DNA of 51,211 nt from an uncultured Alphaproteobacteria bacterium (GCA_902595755.1 CACJRF010000001.1:129447-180657), one strand, 5' to 3'; shown: positions 42,990-51,211, counted from the first letter of the stretch. Notes: generated by a model not told the origin, from the letters alone. Numbers and translations are program-made.

Positions 42990-43514
42990 TTATCTCACAA
43001 ACATTGTATAGGAAAGAGTAATTTCCTCTAGGTTATTAATAAATTTATCATCTTTTATTGTGGGGTCAATAAAAAAAGATACTGGCATATCAACATTCTC
43101 CCCAGGATTCAGGACTTGCTCCTCAAAGCAAAAACACTCTATTTTGTTAAAATATTTTGCCGCGTGATGAGGAGTAACATTAAATACTGACATAGTTGTT
43201 AACTTTCTATCTGTATTATTAATAGCTTTATAAAAAGCTAGACTATTCTCACCAATATTTACACTAATTTTTTTTTTTTCTGGTTCAAAATATAACGGTG
43301 AGTTTTTTTCAACCGACGAGTCAAAACGAATATCAATCTGTTCGCCTATCGAAATTAAATTCTTTTCTTTTGAAATTAATGGAGTACCACCATAACCTGT
43401 GACCTGACAAAATAATTTATACAACGGAACAGCTGCAAAGCTCATCCCAAGCATGATGAAAGCAAATAATGATAATGCAAGAGCGTGATTTTTTAATATC
43501 TTTTTTTCTAGCAT
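42990..43514 (-). CDS. ctaG: Cytochrome c oxidase copper chaperone CtaG (Cox11)
   Basis: A 174-aa single-helix membrane protein that delivers Cu to CuB of subunit I. The helix LALSLFAFIMLGMSFAAVPLYKLFCQVTGYGG is the Cox11 start. The copper motif is IECFCFEEQ (Cys127, Cys129), with Cys36 in the juxtamembrane position. FNVTPHHAAKYF and the DMPVSFFIDP region complete the fold. It follows the 30-aa small gene by 3 bp. Confidence 0.95.
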   Translation of the reverse strand: MLEKKILKNHALALSLFAFIMLGMSFAAVPLYKLFCQVTGYGGTPLISKEKNLISIGEQIDIRFDSSVEKNSPLYFEPEKKKISVNIGENSLAFYKAINNTDRKLTTMSVFNVTPHHAAKYFNKIECFCFEEQVLNPGENVDMPVSFFIDPTIKDDKFINNLEEITLSYTMFVR

Positions 43515-43517
43515 AAT

Positions 43518-43610
43518 TTAAAATTTAATTATTGTTATAATATAAAAGATTATAGCTAAAGATAGTAAAGCAAGACCTAATGCAATATTTTTTATTTTAT
43601 TCTTATTCAT
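43518..43610 (-). CDS. Small single-helix membrane protein between ctaB and ctaG (CoxF-like)
   Basis: A 30-codon open frame, ATG at 43610 to TAA at 43518-43520, filling the space between ctaB (2 bp gap) and ctaG (3 bp gap). The product begins MNKNKIKN, continues as one hydrophobic helix (IALGLALLSLAIIFYIITII) and ends KF. Many alphaproteobacteria have a similar short protein at this exact place, with a basic N-terminus, one helix and a V-K-L-like end, sometimes called CoxF. Its role in oxidase assembly is not established. The fit between the flanking genes and the helix design argue that it is real. Confidence 0.75.
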   Translation of the reverse strand: MNKNKIKNIALGLALLSLAIIFYIITIIKF

Positions 43611-43612
43611 TC

Positions 43613-44524
43613 CTAGAATGCCGAATCAATAACGAGAAAAGAAAATATGGAATATAAGTATAGTATGGAAAACTTGAATAACTTTGGAGCATATAAGAGC
43701 TTATCATCATCGTAACTTTTAAGAAGTCTGAATGCAAGATAACAAAAATATGAATTAAGGGCTAAGGCAGAAATTAGATACAATAAACCAGAAAACCCAA
43801 ATAAAAAAGGTAAAATCGTTACTGCAAATAGTATTAATGAATAAATCATTATTTGCCTTTTTGTAGTTTTTTTCCCTTTAACAACTGGTAGCATGGGAAC
43901 TTTTGCCTTGGAGTATTCAATATCTTTGTATAAAGCCAGTGCCCAAAAATGAGGGGGAGTCCACATAAAGATAATCAAGAACAAGATTAAAGGGAAAACG
44001 CTCACATCACCAGTAGAACACGCCCAACCAATTACAGGGGGAAATGCTCCAGCAGCCCCGCCTATAACAATGTTTTGTGGGGTTCTTCTTTTTAACCATA
44101 TAGTATAAATGAAAACATAGAAAAAAATTGAGAAAAACAATAAAAATGCCGCGAAATAGTTCACTGCCAATCCCAATATTAGAACAGAAACTAAAGCTAA
44201 TATAACTCCAAACCCAAGTGCATCTAGAGCTGAAATTTTGCCTTGAGGAATAGGTCTGCCTCGTGTTCTAATCATGAGTCCATCAATATCTTGATCATAC
44301 CACATATTAATTGCACCAGATGCTCCCGCACCTATAGATATACAAAGAATCGACAGAAATATAAAGAAGGGATGCATTTGTGTAGGAGCTAGAAAAAGTC
44401 CACATATAGAGGTGAAAATTGCTAGGGACATTACTCTAGGTTTTAGCAAGGATAAAAAATCAGCCACCGAGCTTTCCTTCATATCGTTTTCTAAGTCGCT
44501 GTTTTTGGCGGTTTTCGTGACCAA
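43613..44524 (-). CDS. ctaB: Protoheme IX farnesyltransferase (haem O synthase)
   Basis: A 303-aa, nine-helix UbiA-superfamily prenyltransferase making haem O for the oxidase. The first Asp-rich motif is NMWYDQDIDGLMIRTRGRP; the second is LYKDIEYSKAKVPMLPVVKG; LLKPRVMSLAIFTSICG opens the membrane part. The start codon is TTG 44524, supported by AAAGGA at 44537-44532 with a 7-nt spacer; an internal ATG at 44482 lacks a ribosome site. It follows ctaD by 38 bp. Confidence 0.96.
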   Translation of the reverse strand: MVTKTAKNSDLENDMKESSVADFLSLLKPRVMSLAIFTSICGLFLAPTQMHPFFIFLSILCISIGAGASGAINMWYDQDIDGLMIRTRGRPIPQGKISALDALGFGVILALVSVLILGLAVNYFAAFLLFFSIFFYVFIYTIWLKRRTPQNIVIGGAAGAFPPVIGWACSTGDVSVFPLILFLIIFMWTPPHFWALALYKDIEYSKAKVPMLPVVKGKKTTKRQIMIYSLILFAVTILPFLFGFSGLLYLISALALNSYFCYLAFRLLKSYDDDKLLYAPKLFKFSILYLYSIFSFLVIDSAF

Positions 44525-44562
44525 TTTTTAATCCTTTTTAAAGATCAAGCAAGAATCCAGCC

Positions 44563-46125
44563 CTACTTGACTTTCGGTATGTTATCGTAAGAGTGGAAAG
44601 GCGGAGGTGAACTTAACTTCCATTCAAATGTAGTGGCGCCTTTTCCCCATGGATTGTTCTGAGCTTTTCTTGCCCTCAAAAAAGCTTCGATCAATACGAA
44701 AACAAAGAAGAAAGCAGCAAAAACAGATATGTAAGCTCCAATACTTGATACGTAATTCCAACCTGCATAAGCGTCAGGATAATCAGGTATTCTTCTTGGC
44801 ATCCCCGCTAGACCAGAAAAATGCATAGGAAAGAATGTTATGTTTACTCCAATAAAAGTTAACCAAAAATGAATTTTACCAAGAATTTCGCTATACTCTA
44901 TCCCAGACATTTTACTAAACCAATAGTAAAATCCAGCATAAATTGAGAATAAAGCTCCCATGGACATGACATAATGGAAATGAGCTACAACATAATAAGT
45001 GTCGTGGAGTGCTACATCGATACCCGTGTTAGCTAAAACAACACCAGTTACTCCACCCAAAGTAAATAGAAAAATCATGGCAATTGCAAAAAGCATGGGT
45101 GTTTTAAATTCTATTGATCCACCCCACATGGTCGCAATCCAGCTGAAAATTTTAATACCTGTTGGCACCGCTATTACCATTGTAGCGGCCAAGAAATAAG
45201 CCCTTGTATCAACATCCAAACCAGTAGTGTACATGTGATGAGCCCAAACAACAAAACCAACTACACCGATTGCTGCCATTGCATAAGCCATACCTAAATA
45301 TCCAAAGACTGGCTTCTTAGAGAATGTGGAAACAACATGACTAATTATACCAAAACCAGGAAGTATCAAGATATAGACTTCGGGATGACCAAAGAACCAG
45401 AAAAGATGTTGGAAAAGTACAGGGTCTCCACCAGCCTCAGGATTAAAAAAAGCAGTTCCAAAATTTCTATCTGTAAGCATCATAGTTATCGCTCCTGCTA
45501 ATACTGGCAGAGATAGAAGTAATAAGAATGCAGTAATCAAAATTGACCAAACAAAAAGTGGCATTTTATGCATAGTCATACCTGGTGCCCTCATGTTGAA
45601 TATTGTTGTAATAAAATTTATGGCTCCTAAGATAGAGGATGCGCCAGCTAAATGCATAGATAAAATCACCATATCAACTGCAGGACCAGCATGTCCGGCG
45701 GTAGATAGGGGTGCATACATAGTCCAACCTGGTCCAGCACCTCCTTCAACAAAACCTGAACCGATTAGTAAAATAATTGAGGGAACCAAAAGCCAAAAAC
45801 TTAAGTTATTCATTCTAGGGAAAGCCATATCAGGGGCCCCAATCAACAATGGAACAAAATAATTACCAAAACCCCCTACCATTGCAGGCATAATCATGAA
45901 AAAAATCATCAGTAAGCCATGAGAGGTAATCCAAACATTATATTTTTGATAGTCATCTCCTAATATTTGCATACCAGGATCTTGTAATTCCATTCTAATT
46001 AATAGAGAAAAGATACCACCAATCAAACCTGCTATAATTGCAAAAATTAAATAAAGTACACCAATATCCTTATGGTTAGTGGAAAAAAAGTATCTTGTGA
46101 AAAAAGATGGAGCTTGACTAGACAT
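44563..46125 (-). CDS. ctaD: Cytochrome c oxidase subunit I (aa3 type)
   Basis: A 520-aa, twelve-helix catalytic subunit. It has WITSHG with haem-a ligand His69, the CuB/cross-link motif [17 protein letters not shown] (His247, Tyr251), [19 protein letters not shown], and [14 protein letters not shown] with haem a and a3 ligands. K- and D-channel residues (for example [20 protein letters not shown]) mark an A1-type enzyme. Its ATG overlaps the ctaC stop by one base. Confidence 0.98.
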   Translation of the reverse strand: MSSQAPSFFTRYFFSTNHKDIGVLYLIFAIIAGLIGGIFSLLIRMELQDPGMQILGDDYQKYNVWITSHGLLMIFFMIMPAMVGGFGNYFVPLLIGAPDMAFPRMNNLSFWLLVPSIILLIGSGFVEGGAGPGWTMYAPLSTAGHAGPAVDMVILSMHLAGASSILGAINFITTIFNMRAPGMTMHKMPLFVWSILITAFLLLLSLPVLAGAITMMLTDRNFGTAFFNPEAGGDPVLFQHLFWFFGHPEVYILILPGFGIISHVVSTFSKKPVFGYLGMAYAMAAIGVVGFVVWAHHMYTTGLDVDTRAYFLAATMVIAVPTGIKIFSWIATMWGGSIEFKTPMLFAIAMIFLFTLGGVTGVVLANTGIDVALHDTYYVVAHFHYVMSMGALFSIYAGFYYWFSKMSGIEYSEILGKIHFWLTFIGVNITFFPMHFSGLAGMPRRIPDYPDAYAGWNYVSSIGAYISVFAAFFFVFVLIEAFLRARKAQNNPWGKGATTFEWKLSSPPPFHSYDNIPKVK

Positions 46126-46949
46126 TATTTTAATCCTTTCATGTCATAAACTAAGTTATTATTTTTAATTGTTGCAAACTCTTCTTGTGCCTCAACGACC
46201 CATTCAGAGAATTCATCATCAGAAACTGCTTTAATCATAATTGGCATGAAGCCATGACCTGGACCACAAAGCTCTGAACATTGACCATAATACATACCTG
46301 GTTCAGTAATTCTAAAATAAGTTTCGTTAAGTCTACCCGGGATTGCATCCATTTTTACTCCAAGAGAGGGCATTGCCCAAGAGTGAATAACACCAGCAGG
46401 ATCGCTTGTAATCTGCATTTTAATGTTTTTATTGATAGGAACGACTAAAGCATTATCAGTTGATAATAATCTAGGCTGATTCTCTTCCAGTTCATCTTCC
46501 TGAAGCATTATTGCGTCGAACTGAAAATCACCGTGATCAGGATACTCATAACCCCAATACCAGGTATAACCAGTTGCTTTAATGGTCATATCAATCTTAC
46601 TAAAGTCATTTTGCTTGTAGAGGAGTTTAAAAGAGGGTACTGAGATAACAACTAAGATTATTACAGGAATAACCGTCCAAGCAACCTCAATCAATGAGTT
46701 ATGTGTAGTTGTGGATGGCTTTTTATTATTTTTAGCGCTAAATTTCACGCATACGTAGGCTAATAAGACGAAAACAAATATTGTGATAAATGTGATGATC
46801 CAAAATATGAAATCATGTAATCCTACTAACTCTGACATTAGCGGGGAGGCGGCTTCTTGAAAACTAAGTTGCCAATCTGTGGCTTGTCCCTTAGCATATG
46901 CACTTTGGGTGATTAAAGTAAAAACTAAAGCTATAAAATATTTTATCAT
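46125..46949 (-). CDS. ctaC: Cytochrome c oxidase subunit II
   Basis: A 274-aa subunit with signal peptide ([14 protein letters not shown]), two helices, and a periplasmic cupredoxin domain. The CuA ligands are His189 ([16 protein letters not shown]), Cys224 and Cys228 ([11 protein letters not shown]), His232 and Met235. [12 protein letters not shown] is the aromatic electron-entry region. No cytochrome c domain is fused. It is the first gene of the oxidase operon, with AGAGGAT ahead of the ATG. Confidence 0.97.
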   Translation of the reverse strand: MIKYFIALVFTLITQSAYAKGQATDWQLSFQEAASPLMSELVGLHDFIFWIITFITIFVFVLLAYVCVKFSAKNNKKPSTTTHNSLIEVAWTVIPVIILVVISVPSFKLLYKQNDFSKIDMTIKATGYTWYWGYEYPDHGDFQFDAIMLQEDELEENQPRLLSTDNALVVPINKNIKMQITSDPAGVIHSWAMPSLGVKMDAIPGRLNETYFRITEPGMYYGQCSELCGPGHGFMPIMIKAVSDDEFSEWVVEAQEEFATIKNNNLVYDMKGLK

Positions 46950-46980
46950 AATCCTCTAAACTAATAAATTATTATAAATA

Positions 46981-47007
46981 TAATTGTCATTTAAAAAAAA
47001 ACAATTA
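46981..47007. repeat. Short inverted repeat in the ctaC/tldD promoter gap
   Basis: TAATTGT (46981-46987) and its complement ACAATTA (47001-47007) are 7-bp arms separated by 13 bp, with an A-tract between. They lie in the 116-bp gap (46950-47065) between the divergent ctaC and tldD genes, which must hold both promoters. It could be an operator or chance in AT-rich DNA. I see no recognisable transcription-factor consensus. Confidence 0.3.
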
Positions 47008-47065
47008 TTTATTCATTTAATATTAACAAACTAATTATATAAGTCTAATTATTAGGTATAGAGAA

Positions 47066-48469
47066 ATGAAAACAATTAAGAAAAATTGGGATGATAATAA
47101 GGTTGCGGACAAAATAGACGATTCATTATCAAATTTTGACGATGGAGAACTTTTTGTTGAAGAAACTTTTTCTGAAAATATTACATTCGATGACAATAAA
47201 GTGAAGAGTGCAAGTTTTGATAATGAAAAGGGTTTTGGATTAAGAGGCGTAACTGACGATTCTGTAAGCTTTTATCATAGTTCAGAACTTGATGATAAAA
47301 ATGTTGATAAAGCACTAAAACTTTTAAATAAAAAAAAAACTGCTAATAAAAATTTAGATACCAACAACCAATTAACAAAAAACGAAAAACTATATGAACC
47401 TCACAATCCAATTAATGACTTCAAACTCGATGAGAAAATTAAAATTTTGGAAAATATCAATAATTACGCCAGAAAATTAGATTCGGCAGTTAAAGAAGTT
47501 TCAGTAAGCCTAAACGGAAACTATCAAAATGTAGAAATCTTCAAAAAAGACGGAATTAGTCTTTTTGATTCTAGGCCTTTAGTAAGATTAAATGTAAATA
47601 TTTCTGTTGAAAAAAAAGGTAAAGTAGAAACAGGGTCTTTTGGTATGGGCGGAAGATATGGCTATGAAAAACTTCTTACAGAAAAAAACTGGAAAATTTC
47701 ACTAAATAAAGCCTACAACCAAGCATTGATAAAACTGATTGCAGAAGCCACGCCCGCTGGAGAACAAACTGTAATCTTAGGTCCTGGTTGGCCTGGAATT
47801 CTTCTGCATGAAGCAATTGGGCATGGACTAGAAGGAGATTTTAATAGAAAAAAAACATCTGCTTTTTATAACTTAGTAAATCAAAGTGTAGCCTCTGATC
47901 AGATAACAGTGGTTGACGATGGAACAATATTTAATAGAAGAGGTTCTTTGACTATAGATGATGAAGGTACACCATCCCAAAATACTATCTTAATTGAAAA
48001 AGGAATACTAAAAAATTTTATGCAAGATAGACTAAATGCAAGATTAATGAATCAAAGCCCAACTGGGAATGGTAGAAGACAAAGTTATGCCCATATACCG
48101 ATGCCAAGAATGACTAACACCTATATGCTCAAAGGAAAATATGAACATGAGGAACTTATAAAATCTACAAAAAAAGGGATCTATGCAACTCAATTTAGCG
48201 GAGGGCAAGTTGATATTACATCCGGAAAATTTGTTTTTAGTGCTTCAGAAGCATATAAAATTGAGAATGGTAAAATTACAAAACCACTTAAAGGGGCAAC
48301 TTTAATTGGTAATGGTCCAGATATTTTGAAGCAAGTTTCGATGGTTGGCAACAACTTAGAACTCGATAATGGAATTGGAACCTGCGGTAAAGACGGTCAG
48401 ATGGTTCCTGTTGGTGTTGGACAACCTAGTTTGAAAATAAATAAGTTGACTGTTGGGGGAACCATCTAA
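47066..48469 (+). CDS. tldD: Metalloprotease TldD
   Basis: A 467-aa zinc protease subunit that, with TldE/PmbA, trims unfolded or modified peptides. The zinc motif is LLHEAIGHGLEGD (His248, Glu249, His253), followed by FNRRGSLTIDDEGTPSQ and the C-terminal GIGTCGKDGQMVPVGVGQPSLKI. The length is close to E. coli TldD (481). It is divergent from ctaC, a placement common in alphaproteobacteria. The TldE partner is not in this window. Confidence 0.96.
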   Translation: MKTIKKNWDDNKVADKIDDSLSNFDDGELFVEETFSENITFDDNKVKSASFDNEKGFGLRGVTDDSVSFYHSSELDDKNVDKALKLLNKKKTANKNLDTNNQLTKNEKLYEPHNPINDFKLDEKIKILENINNYARKLDSAVKEVSVSLNGNYQNVEIFKKDGISLFDSRPLVRLNVNISVEKKGKVETGSFGMGGRYGYEKLLTEKNWKISLNKAYNQALIKLIAEATPAGEQTVILGPGWPGILLHEAIGHGLEGDFNRKKTSAFYNLVNQSVASDQITVVDDGTIFNRRGSLTIDDEGTPSQNTILIEKGILKNFMQDRLNARLMNQSPTGNGRRQSYAHIPMPRMTNTYMLKGKYEHEELIKSTKKGIYATQFSGGQVDITSGKFVFSASEAYKIENGKITKPLKGATLIGNGPDILKQVSMVGNNLELDNGIGTCGKDGQMVPVGVGQPSLKINKLTVGGTI

Positions 48470-48481
48470 AAACACTTAATT

Positions 48482-48760
48482 TTATTTTTCAAAATATCTT
48501 TTTTCGTATTCAATAAAACCATTTATCATTTTTTCCCATATGCCTTTAATCATTTTTGATGGAAGCATCTTTTTTTTAGCCTCTTCATCAAGTTTTCTAA
48601 GAATACTATCTATTCTCTGCTGATCAACAATTTCATCTTTAGTTTTAAGTTTTACAACTCTATCAACTAGTTTTTTTCTTTTCTCAATTAAGTTTAAGAT
48701 CTCTAAATCTATCTTATCTATATTGATTCTTATGTCTTCAATTGCTTTAAAGTTTTTCAT
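48482..48760 (-). CDS. Chorismate mutase (AroQ type)
   Basis: A 92-aa all-helical enzyme turning chorismate into prephenate for Phe and Tyr synthesis. It has IRINIDKIDLEILNLIEKRKK (helix 1, with the conserved Arg/Asp pattern), VVKLKTKDEIVDQQRIDSIL and a C-terminal helix ending WEKMINGFIEYEKRYFE. It is a free-standing mutase, not fused to prephenate dehydratase. It follows gshA by 3 bp. Confidence 0.9.
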   Translation of the reverse strand: MKNFKAIEDIRINIDKIDLEILNLIEKRKKLVDRVVKLKTKDEIVDQQRIDSILRKLDEEAKKKMLPSKMIKGIWEKMINGFIEYEKRYFEK

Positions 48761-48763
48761 ATT

Positions 48764-50089
48764 TTAAAAATAATTAGTTTTATATAACATATCAACATCA
48801 TGTGACCAATCATTAAGAAATTGATTTTTCCAAAATTTTGCTGGTGATTGACCGGACTCTAAAATTTCAAATAAAGGCTTTAAAAAGACTGATTCATCAT
48901 TGCCTTTCTTTACGATTTTTCTATTTTTAAGACCGATATATGAGTAGTTGAGAATTTTTTTTAAAAAAACTTTCATAGATTCACCATTTGGTGCTAACGC
49001 ATCAAGACCATTTACTCTTGCTTGATCATAAAAATTTTCAATCTCATGAAACTTCCAACTTTTAGCTAAATCCCAGACTCTATTCAGCATCTCATCATCA
49101 TAAAGTATTCCAGTCCAAAATGCAGGTAAAGCACAAACTCTTGACCAAGGTCCACCATCTGCTCCTCGAACCTCTATGTAAGATTTTAACCTCACTTCAG
49201 GAAATACAGTGGTAATATGATTATTCCAATCATCCATATTTGGTTCAAATTTTCCTGATGAATCTTTCATATAATCCCTAAATGTAAGGCCGGTTAAATC
49301 TATATATTCATTGTTTCGAATAATAAAGTACATCGGTATATCTAAAAGGTAATTGGTGTAGTCTTCAAAACAGAAATCTTTATTATAAATAAATTTAAGT
49401 AATCCAGTTCTATCCTTATCAGTCTTTGTCCATATGTAAGATCTGTAACTTTGATATTCAGTTAGTTTCCCATCTATGAAAGGGGAATTAGCATAAAGTG
49501 CAATTATGCATGGCTGAAGTGATTGGGCAACTCTCATTTTGATTTGCATATCTTTGGTGGATGAAAAATCAAAGTTCGCTTGAATAGTAGTTGTACGTTT
49601 CATCATATCTAAACCATGCTCTCCTACTTTAGGCATATACTTACTCATAATCTCATATCTTTTTTTTGGCATAATCTTGATCTTTTCTCGGTCCCACTTA
49701 GGCAGAACACCAATGCCCATAAAATTTATATCTAATGATTTGCATACATCATTTAGTTCTTCCTTATGTGTATTAACCTCGTTACATGTTTCAAAGAGGC
49801 TTACAAATGGTGCACCAGATAATTCTAATTGACCACCAGGTTCCAGTGTAATAGACGCTCCATTTTTTTTTAATGATATTACTAAATTATTTTCTAGGAT
49901 TTTTTCCCATTTATATTTTTTTGAAAGTAAATCAAAAATCTCTTTTATATCCTCAAAGCTTATCGGAGAAAGATCATTATTATTAAATCCAAATTTTTCG
50001 TGTTCAGTGCCAACTCTCCATTTATCTTTGGTTTTACAACCACTATAAAAAACTGTTGACAGTTTATCAAAATCTAATTTTTTGCTCAA
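48764..50089 (-). CDS. gshA: Glutamate-cysteine ligase (plant/alphaproteobacterial type)
   Basis: A 441-aa ATP-dependent ligase for the first step of glutathione synthesis. The GCS2-type features are WRVGTEHEKFGF near the N-terminus, ITLEPGGQLELSGAPF (substrate loop), RTTTIQANFDF, IEVRGADGG and ALPAFWTGILYD. The gene starts with TTG 50089, overlapping the rsmE stop (TTGA), with AAGGG 9 nt upstream. Glutathione synthase is not in the window. Confidence 0.95.
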   Translation of the reverse strand: MSKKLDFDKLSTVFYSGCKTKDKWRVGTEHEKFGFNNNDLSPISFEDIKEIFDLLSKKYKWEKILENNLVISLKKNGASITLEPGGQLELSGAPFVSLFETCNEVNTHKEELNDVCKSLDINFMGIGVLPKWDREKIKIMPKKRYEIMSKYMPKVGEHGLDMMKRTTTIQANFDFSSTKDMQIKMRVAQSLQPCIIALYANSPFIDGKLTEYQSYRSYIWTKTDKDRTGLLKFIYNKDFCFEDYTNYLLDIPMYFIIRNNEYIDLTGLTFRDYMKDSSGKFEPNMDDWNNHITTVFPEVRLKSYIEVRGADGGPWSRVCALPAFWTGILYDDEMLNRVWDLAKSWKFHEIENFYDQARVNGLDALAPNGESMKVFLKKILNYSYIGLKNRKIVKKGNDESVFLKPLFEILESGQSPAKFWKNQFLNDWSHDVDMLYKTNYF

Positions 50090-50697
50090 AGTAAATATCC
50101 CTTAAATATAGATAAACTAAAAATTGCAGCAGTATCAGCTTTCAGAATATTGCTTCCAAAATTTATTTTAAGATTATCTTTTTTATTTATCAATTTCCTG
50201 TCCTCTTCAGACCATCCTCCAACTGGACCAATAAATATTGCTATCTTTTTAAATTTGTATTCTTTCCTATTAATCTTAGAAATATCAATACCATCCTTTT
50301 CATCACAAAATATTATTAATCTATCTTCTTCCCAATTATTTAATATTTCTTTTATACTCTTTACCTCCTCTATAATTGGAAGGAAGAGTGAATTACTTTG
50401 CTCAACCGCCTCAATTGAAATTTTTTTAAGTCTTTCATAGTTAAGTGGAATTCTATTTGAAAAGCTTGTGATCATTGGATAAATTTTTCTCACTCCAATT
50501 TCACTTACTTTCTCAACTAATAAATCAACATTTTTTATTTTTACCAAACCAAAGCAAATCCAAATATCTTTAATATTTTGTTTATTTCTTAATAATTTTT
50601 CTGGATTAAGTTTGAACTTATCCTCAAAAAAACATTTTGATAACCACTCCTCATCATCGTTAAATACCAGAATACTATCTCCAGTTCTTTTTCTCAT
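50086..50697 (-). CDS. rsmE: 16S rRNA m3U1498 methyltransferase RsmE, main open frame
   Basis: A 203-aa frame covering the SPOUT methyltransferase domain: AVEQSNSLFLP, IFIGPVGGWSEEDRKL and the knot region FGSNILKADTAAIFSLSI. The N-terminal PUA-like domain is cut short. The frame begins in the middle of the conserved HYLKNVMRKRTGDSILVF block, and the residues before it (IHYLKNV) are encoded upstream in the same frame but lack a start codon. The missing beginning is found one frame over at 50706-50789. Restoring one base gives a normal ~234-aa protein. Either translation starts at ATG 50697 to give a shortened protein, or the gene is frameshifted. Confidence 0.85.
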   Translation of the reverse strand: MRKRTGDSILVFNDDEEWLSKCFFEDKFKLNPEKLLRNKQNIKDIWICFGLVKIKNVDLLVEKVSEIGVRKIYPMITSFSNRIPLNYERLKKISIEAVEQSNSLFLPIIEEVKSIKEILNNWEEDRLIIFCDEKDGIDISKINRKEYKFKKIAIFIGPVGGWSEEDRKLINKKDNLKINFGSNILKADTAAIFSLSIFKGYLL

Positions 50698-50705
50698 TAC
50701 GTTTT

Positions 50706-50789
50706 TTAAGTAGTGAATTTTTCTTTTTCTAAATAAATGTATTTATTTTTTTTTATTACTTCTTGGATATATATTCTAACTTGAGGCAT
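50706..50789 (-). pseudogene. rsmE: Displaced N-terminal segment of rsmE (one-base frame break)
   Basis: A 27-codon frame, ATG 50789 to TAA 50708-50706, begins MPQVRIYIQEVIKKNKYIYL then EKEK, the expected RsmE N-terminus (MPRVRLFV... in homologues). After this it runs to a stop, while the homologous sequence continues as IHYLKNV in the frame of the main gene. The join needs base 50718 to be read twice, meaning one A is missing from the second five-A run of the minus strand (GAAAAAGAAAAATTC). The ATG is only 17 bp from the divergent ubiA start. Confidence 0.75.
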
Positions 50790-50806
50790 AGTAATTAAAT
50801 TAGCTA

Positions 50807-51211
50807 ATGTTTAAAAAATATAAACAAAAAATCAACTATTTAATAAAACTTGGAAGATATGATAACCCTACAGGTGCATTATTATTGATGTGGCCTTGTT
50901 TTTGGGGAACATTGGCACAATTTGAAAATCAATTAATTTTGTTAAAACCTTTAATTCTTTTTCTTACAGGATCTTTTATCATGCGTGGTGCTGGGTGCTG
51001 TATCAACGATTTATTTGACAGAAATATAGATAAATTAGTTGAAAGAACAAAATCTCGCCCGTTAGCTCAAAATAAGTTAACAGTTAACGAGGCTTTAATA
51101 TTTATTTTTTTTCAACTATTTCTTGGGTTAATCATAATTTTGCAGTTTGATTCTAAAATAATTATTATGGGGTTTGTTGTTATCCCCCTTGTTATAATTT
51201 ATCCACTAGTT
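50807..51211 (+). CDS. ubiA: 4-hydroxybenzoate polyprenyltransferase, N-terminal part
   Basis: The first 135 codons of a UbiA-family enzyme running off the right edge. It shows NPTGALLLMWPCFWG, the Mg-prenyl-diphosphate motif CCINDLFDRNID (residues 64-75; Asn67, Asp68, Asp71, Asp75) and KLVERTKSRPLA. It attaches the polyprenyl tail to 4-hydroxybenzoate in ubiquinone synthesis at the inner membrane. It is divergent from rsmE, as in many alphaproteobacteria. Ubiquinone is the shared carrier for ETF-QO and the bc1 complex in this window. Confidence 0.93.
   Translation, partial: MFKKYKQKINYLIKLGRYDNPTGALLLMWPCFWGTLAQFENQLILLKPLILFLTGSFIMRGAGCCINDLFDRNIDKLVERTKSRPLAQNKLTVNEALIFIFFQLFLGLIIILQFDSKIIIMGFVVIPLVIIYPLV

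Noticed and set aside
50715-50732. Programmed -1 ribosomal frameshift signal in rsmE
   Set aside because: No canonical X-XXY-YYZ slippery heptamer in the right phase and no obvious downstream pseudoknot; homopolymer error or transcriptional slippage is more likely, so the frame break is reported without claiming programming.
1-51211. Mobile elements, prophage genes, CRISPR arrays, integrases or riboswitches
   Set aside because: None found: all gaps are 181 bp or less, there are no transposase-like frames, no spaced direct repeats, and poly-A/T runs are explained by base composition.

Overview
The window is about 51 kb of gene-dense, very AT-rich DNA (roughly 30% GC by eye) from a bacterium that is almost certainly a streamlined alphaproteobacterium, probably free-living and marine. 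The alphaproteobacterial signs are an F0 ATP-synthase operon separate from F1 with paired b'/b subunits (atpI-atpB-atpE-b'-b), the cytochrome-oxidase order ctaC-ctaD-ctaB-small gene-ctaG-ctaE-SURF1 with tldD divergent, the thrB-rnhA-peroxiredoxin neighbourhood, mutY-DUF721-DsbA-smc, and an EipB/DUF1849-like protein. The streamlining signs are 1-11 bp overlaps between most neighbours, no gap longer than 181 bp, and no mobile element, phage gene or CRISPR array. I cannot separate AEGEAN-169/HIMB59-type, SAR11-type and other low-GC lineages from sequence inspection alone.

Layout. 1-1.9 kb: rplY (partial)-pth-ychF on the plus strand. 1.9-7.0 kb (minus): mtnP-mtnA-aldolase, which fits the methylthioadenosine/5'-deoxyadenosine 'DHAP shunt', next to petA-petB-petC for the cytochrome bc1 complex. 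7.1-10.2 kb: hemF, a CCA-adding enzyme, a small membrane protein and an EipB-like periplasmic protein, closed by a strong terminator. 10.3-11.8 kb: amtB preceded by a sigma-54-like promoter. 11.8-12.5 kb: a protein of unknown function with an FLDPDNG motif. 12.5-22.9 kb (minus): a long co-directional run, ETF-ubiquinone oxidoreductase, TPR protein, ispE, tRNA-Gln, uup, then a tightly coupled group of SLC13-type transporter, GT4 glycosyltransferase, PIG-L deacetylase and flippase-like membrane protein.

22.9-25.5 kb: a uracil-DNA glycosylase-like protein, moaB, a fasciclin-domain protein and rnhB. 25.5-28.9 kb (minus): mutY, a PepSY protein, response regulator and histidine kinase. 28.9-37.0 kb (plus): DUF721/DciA-like protein, DsbA-like protein, smc, the F0 operon, thrB, rnhA. 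37.0-39.4 kb (minus): DsbD/ScsB-like protein and peroxiredoxin. Then yqgE (plus), and at 40-47 kb (minus) the cytochrome c oxidase operon ending in SURF1 and thrC. 47-51.2 kb: tldD, and minus-strand chorismate mutase, gshA and rsmE, with ubiA running off the right edge.

Together the genes describe an aerobic respiring cell: electrons enter ubiquinone through ETF-QO, pass bc1 to an aa3-type oxidase, and drive the F0F1 ATP synthase. Ammonium uptake, threonine and isoprenoid synthesis, glutathione synthesis, thiol-redox maintenance and purine-nucleoside by-product salvage surround this core. The points most worth a second look are the frame break at the start of rsmE, the sigma-54 promoter of amtB, the compact DHAP-shunt operon, the GT4/PIG-L/flippase group, the overlapping divergent start codons of mutY and the DUF721 gene, and the altered metal-binding motif in the CCA-adding enzyme.
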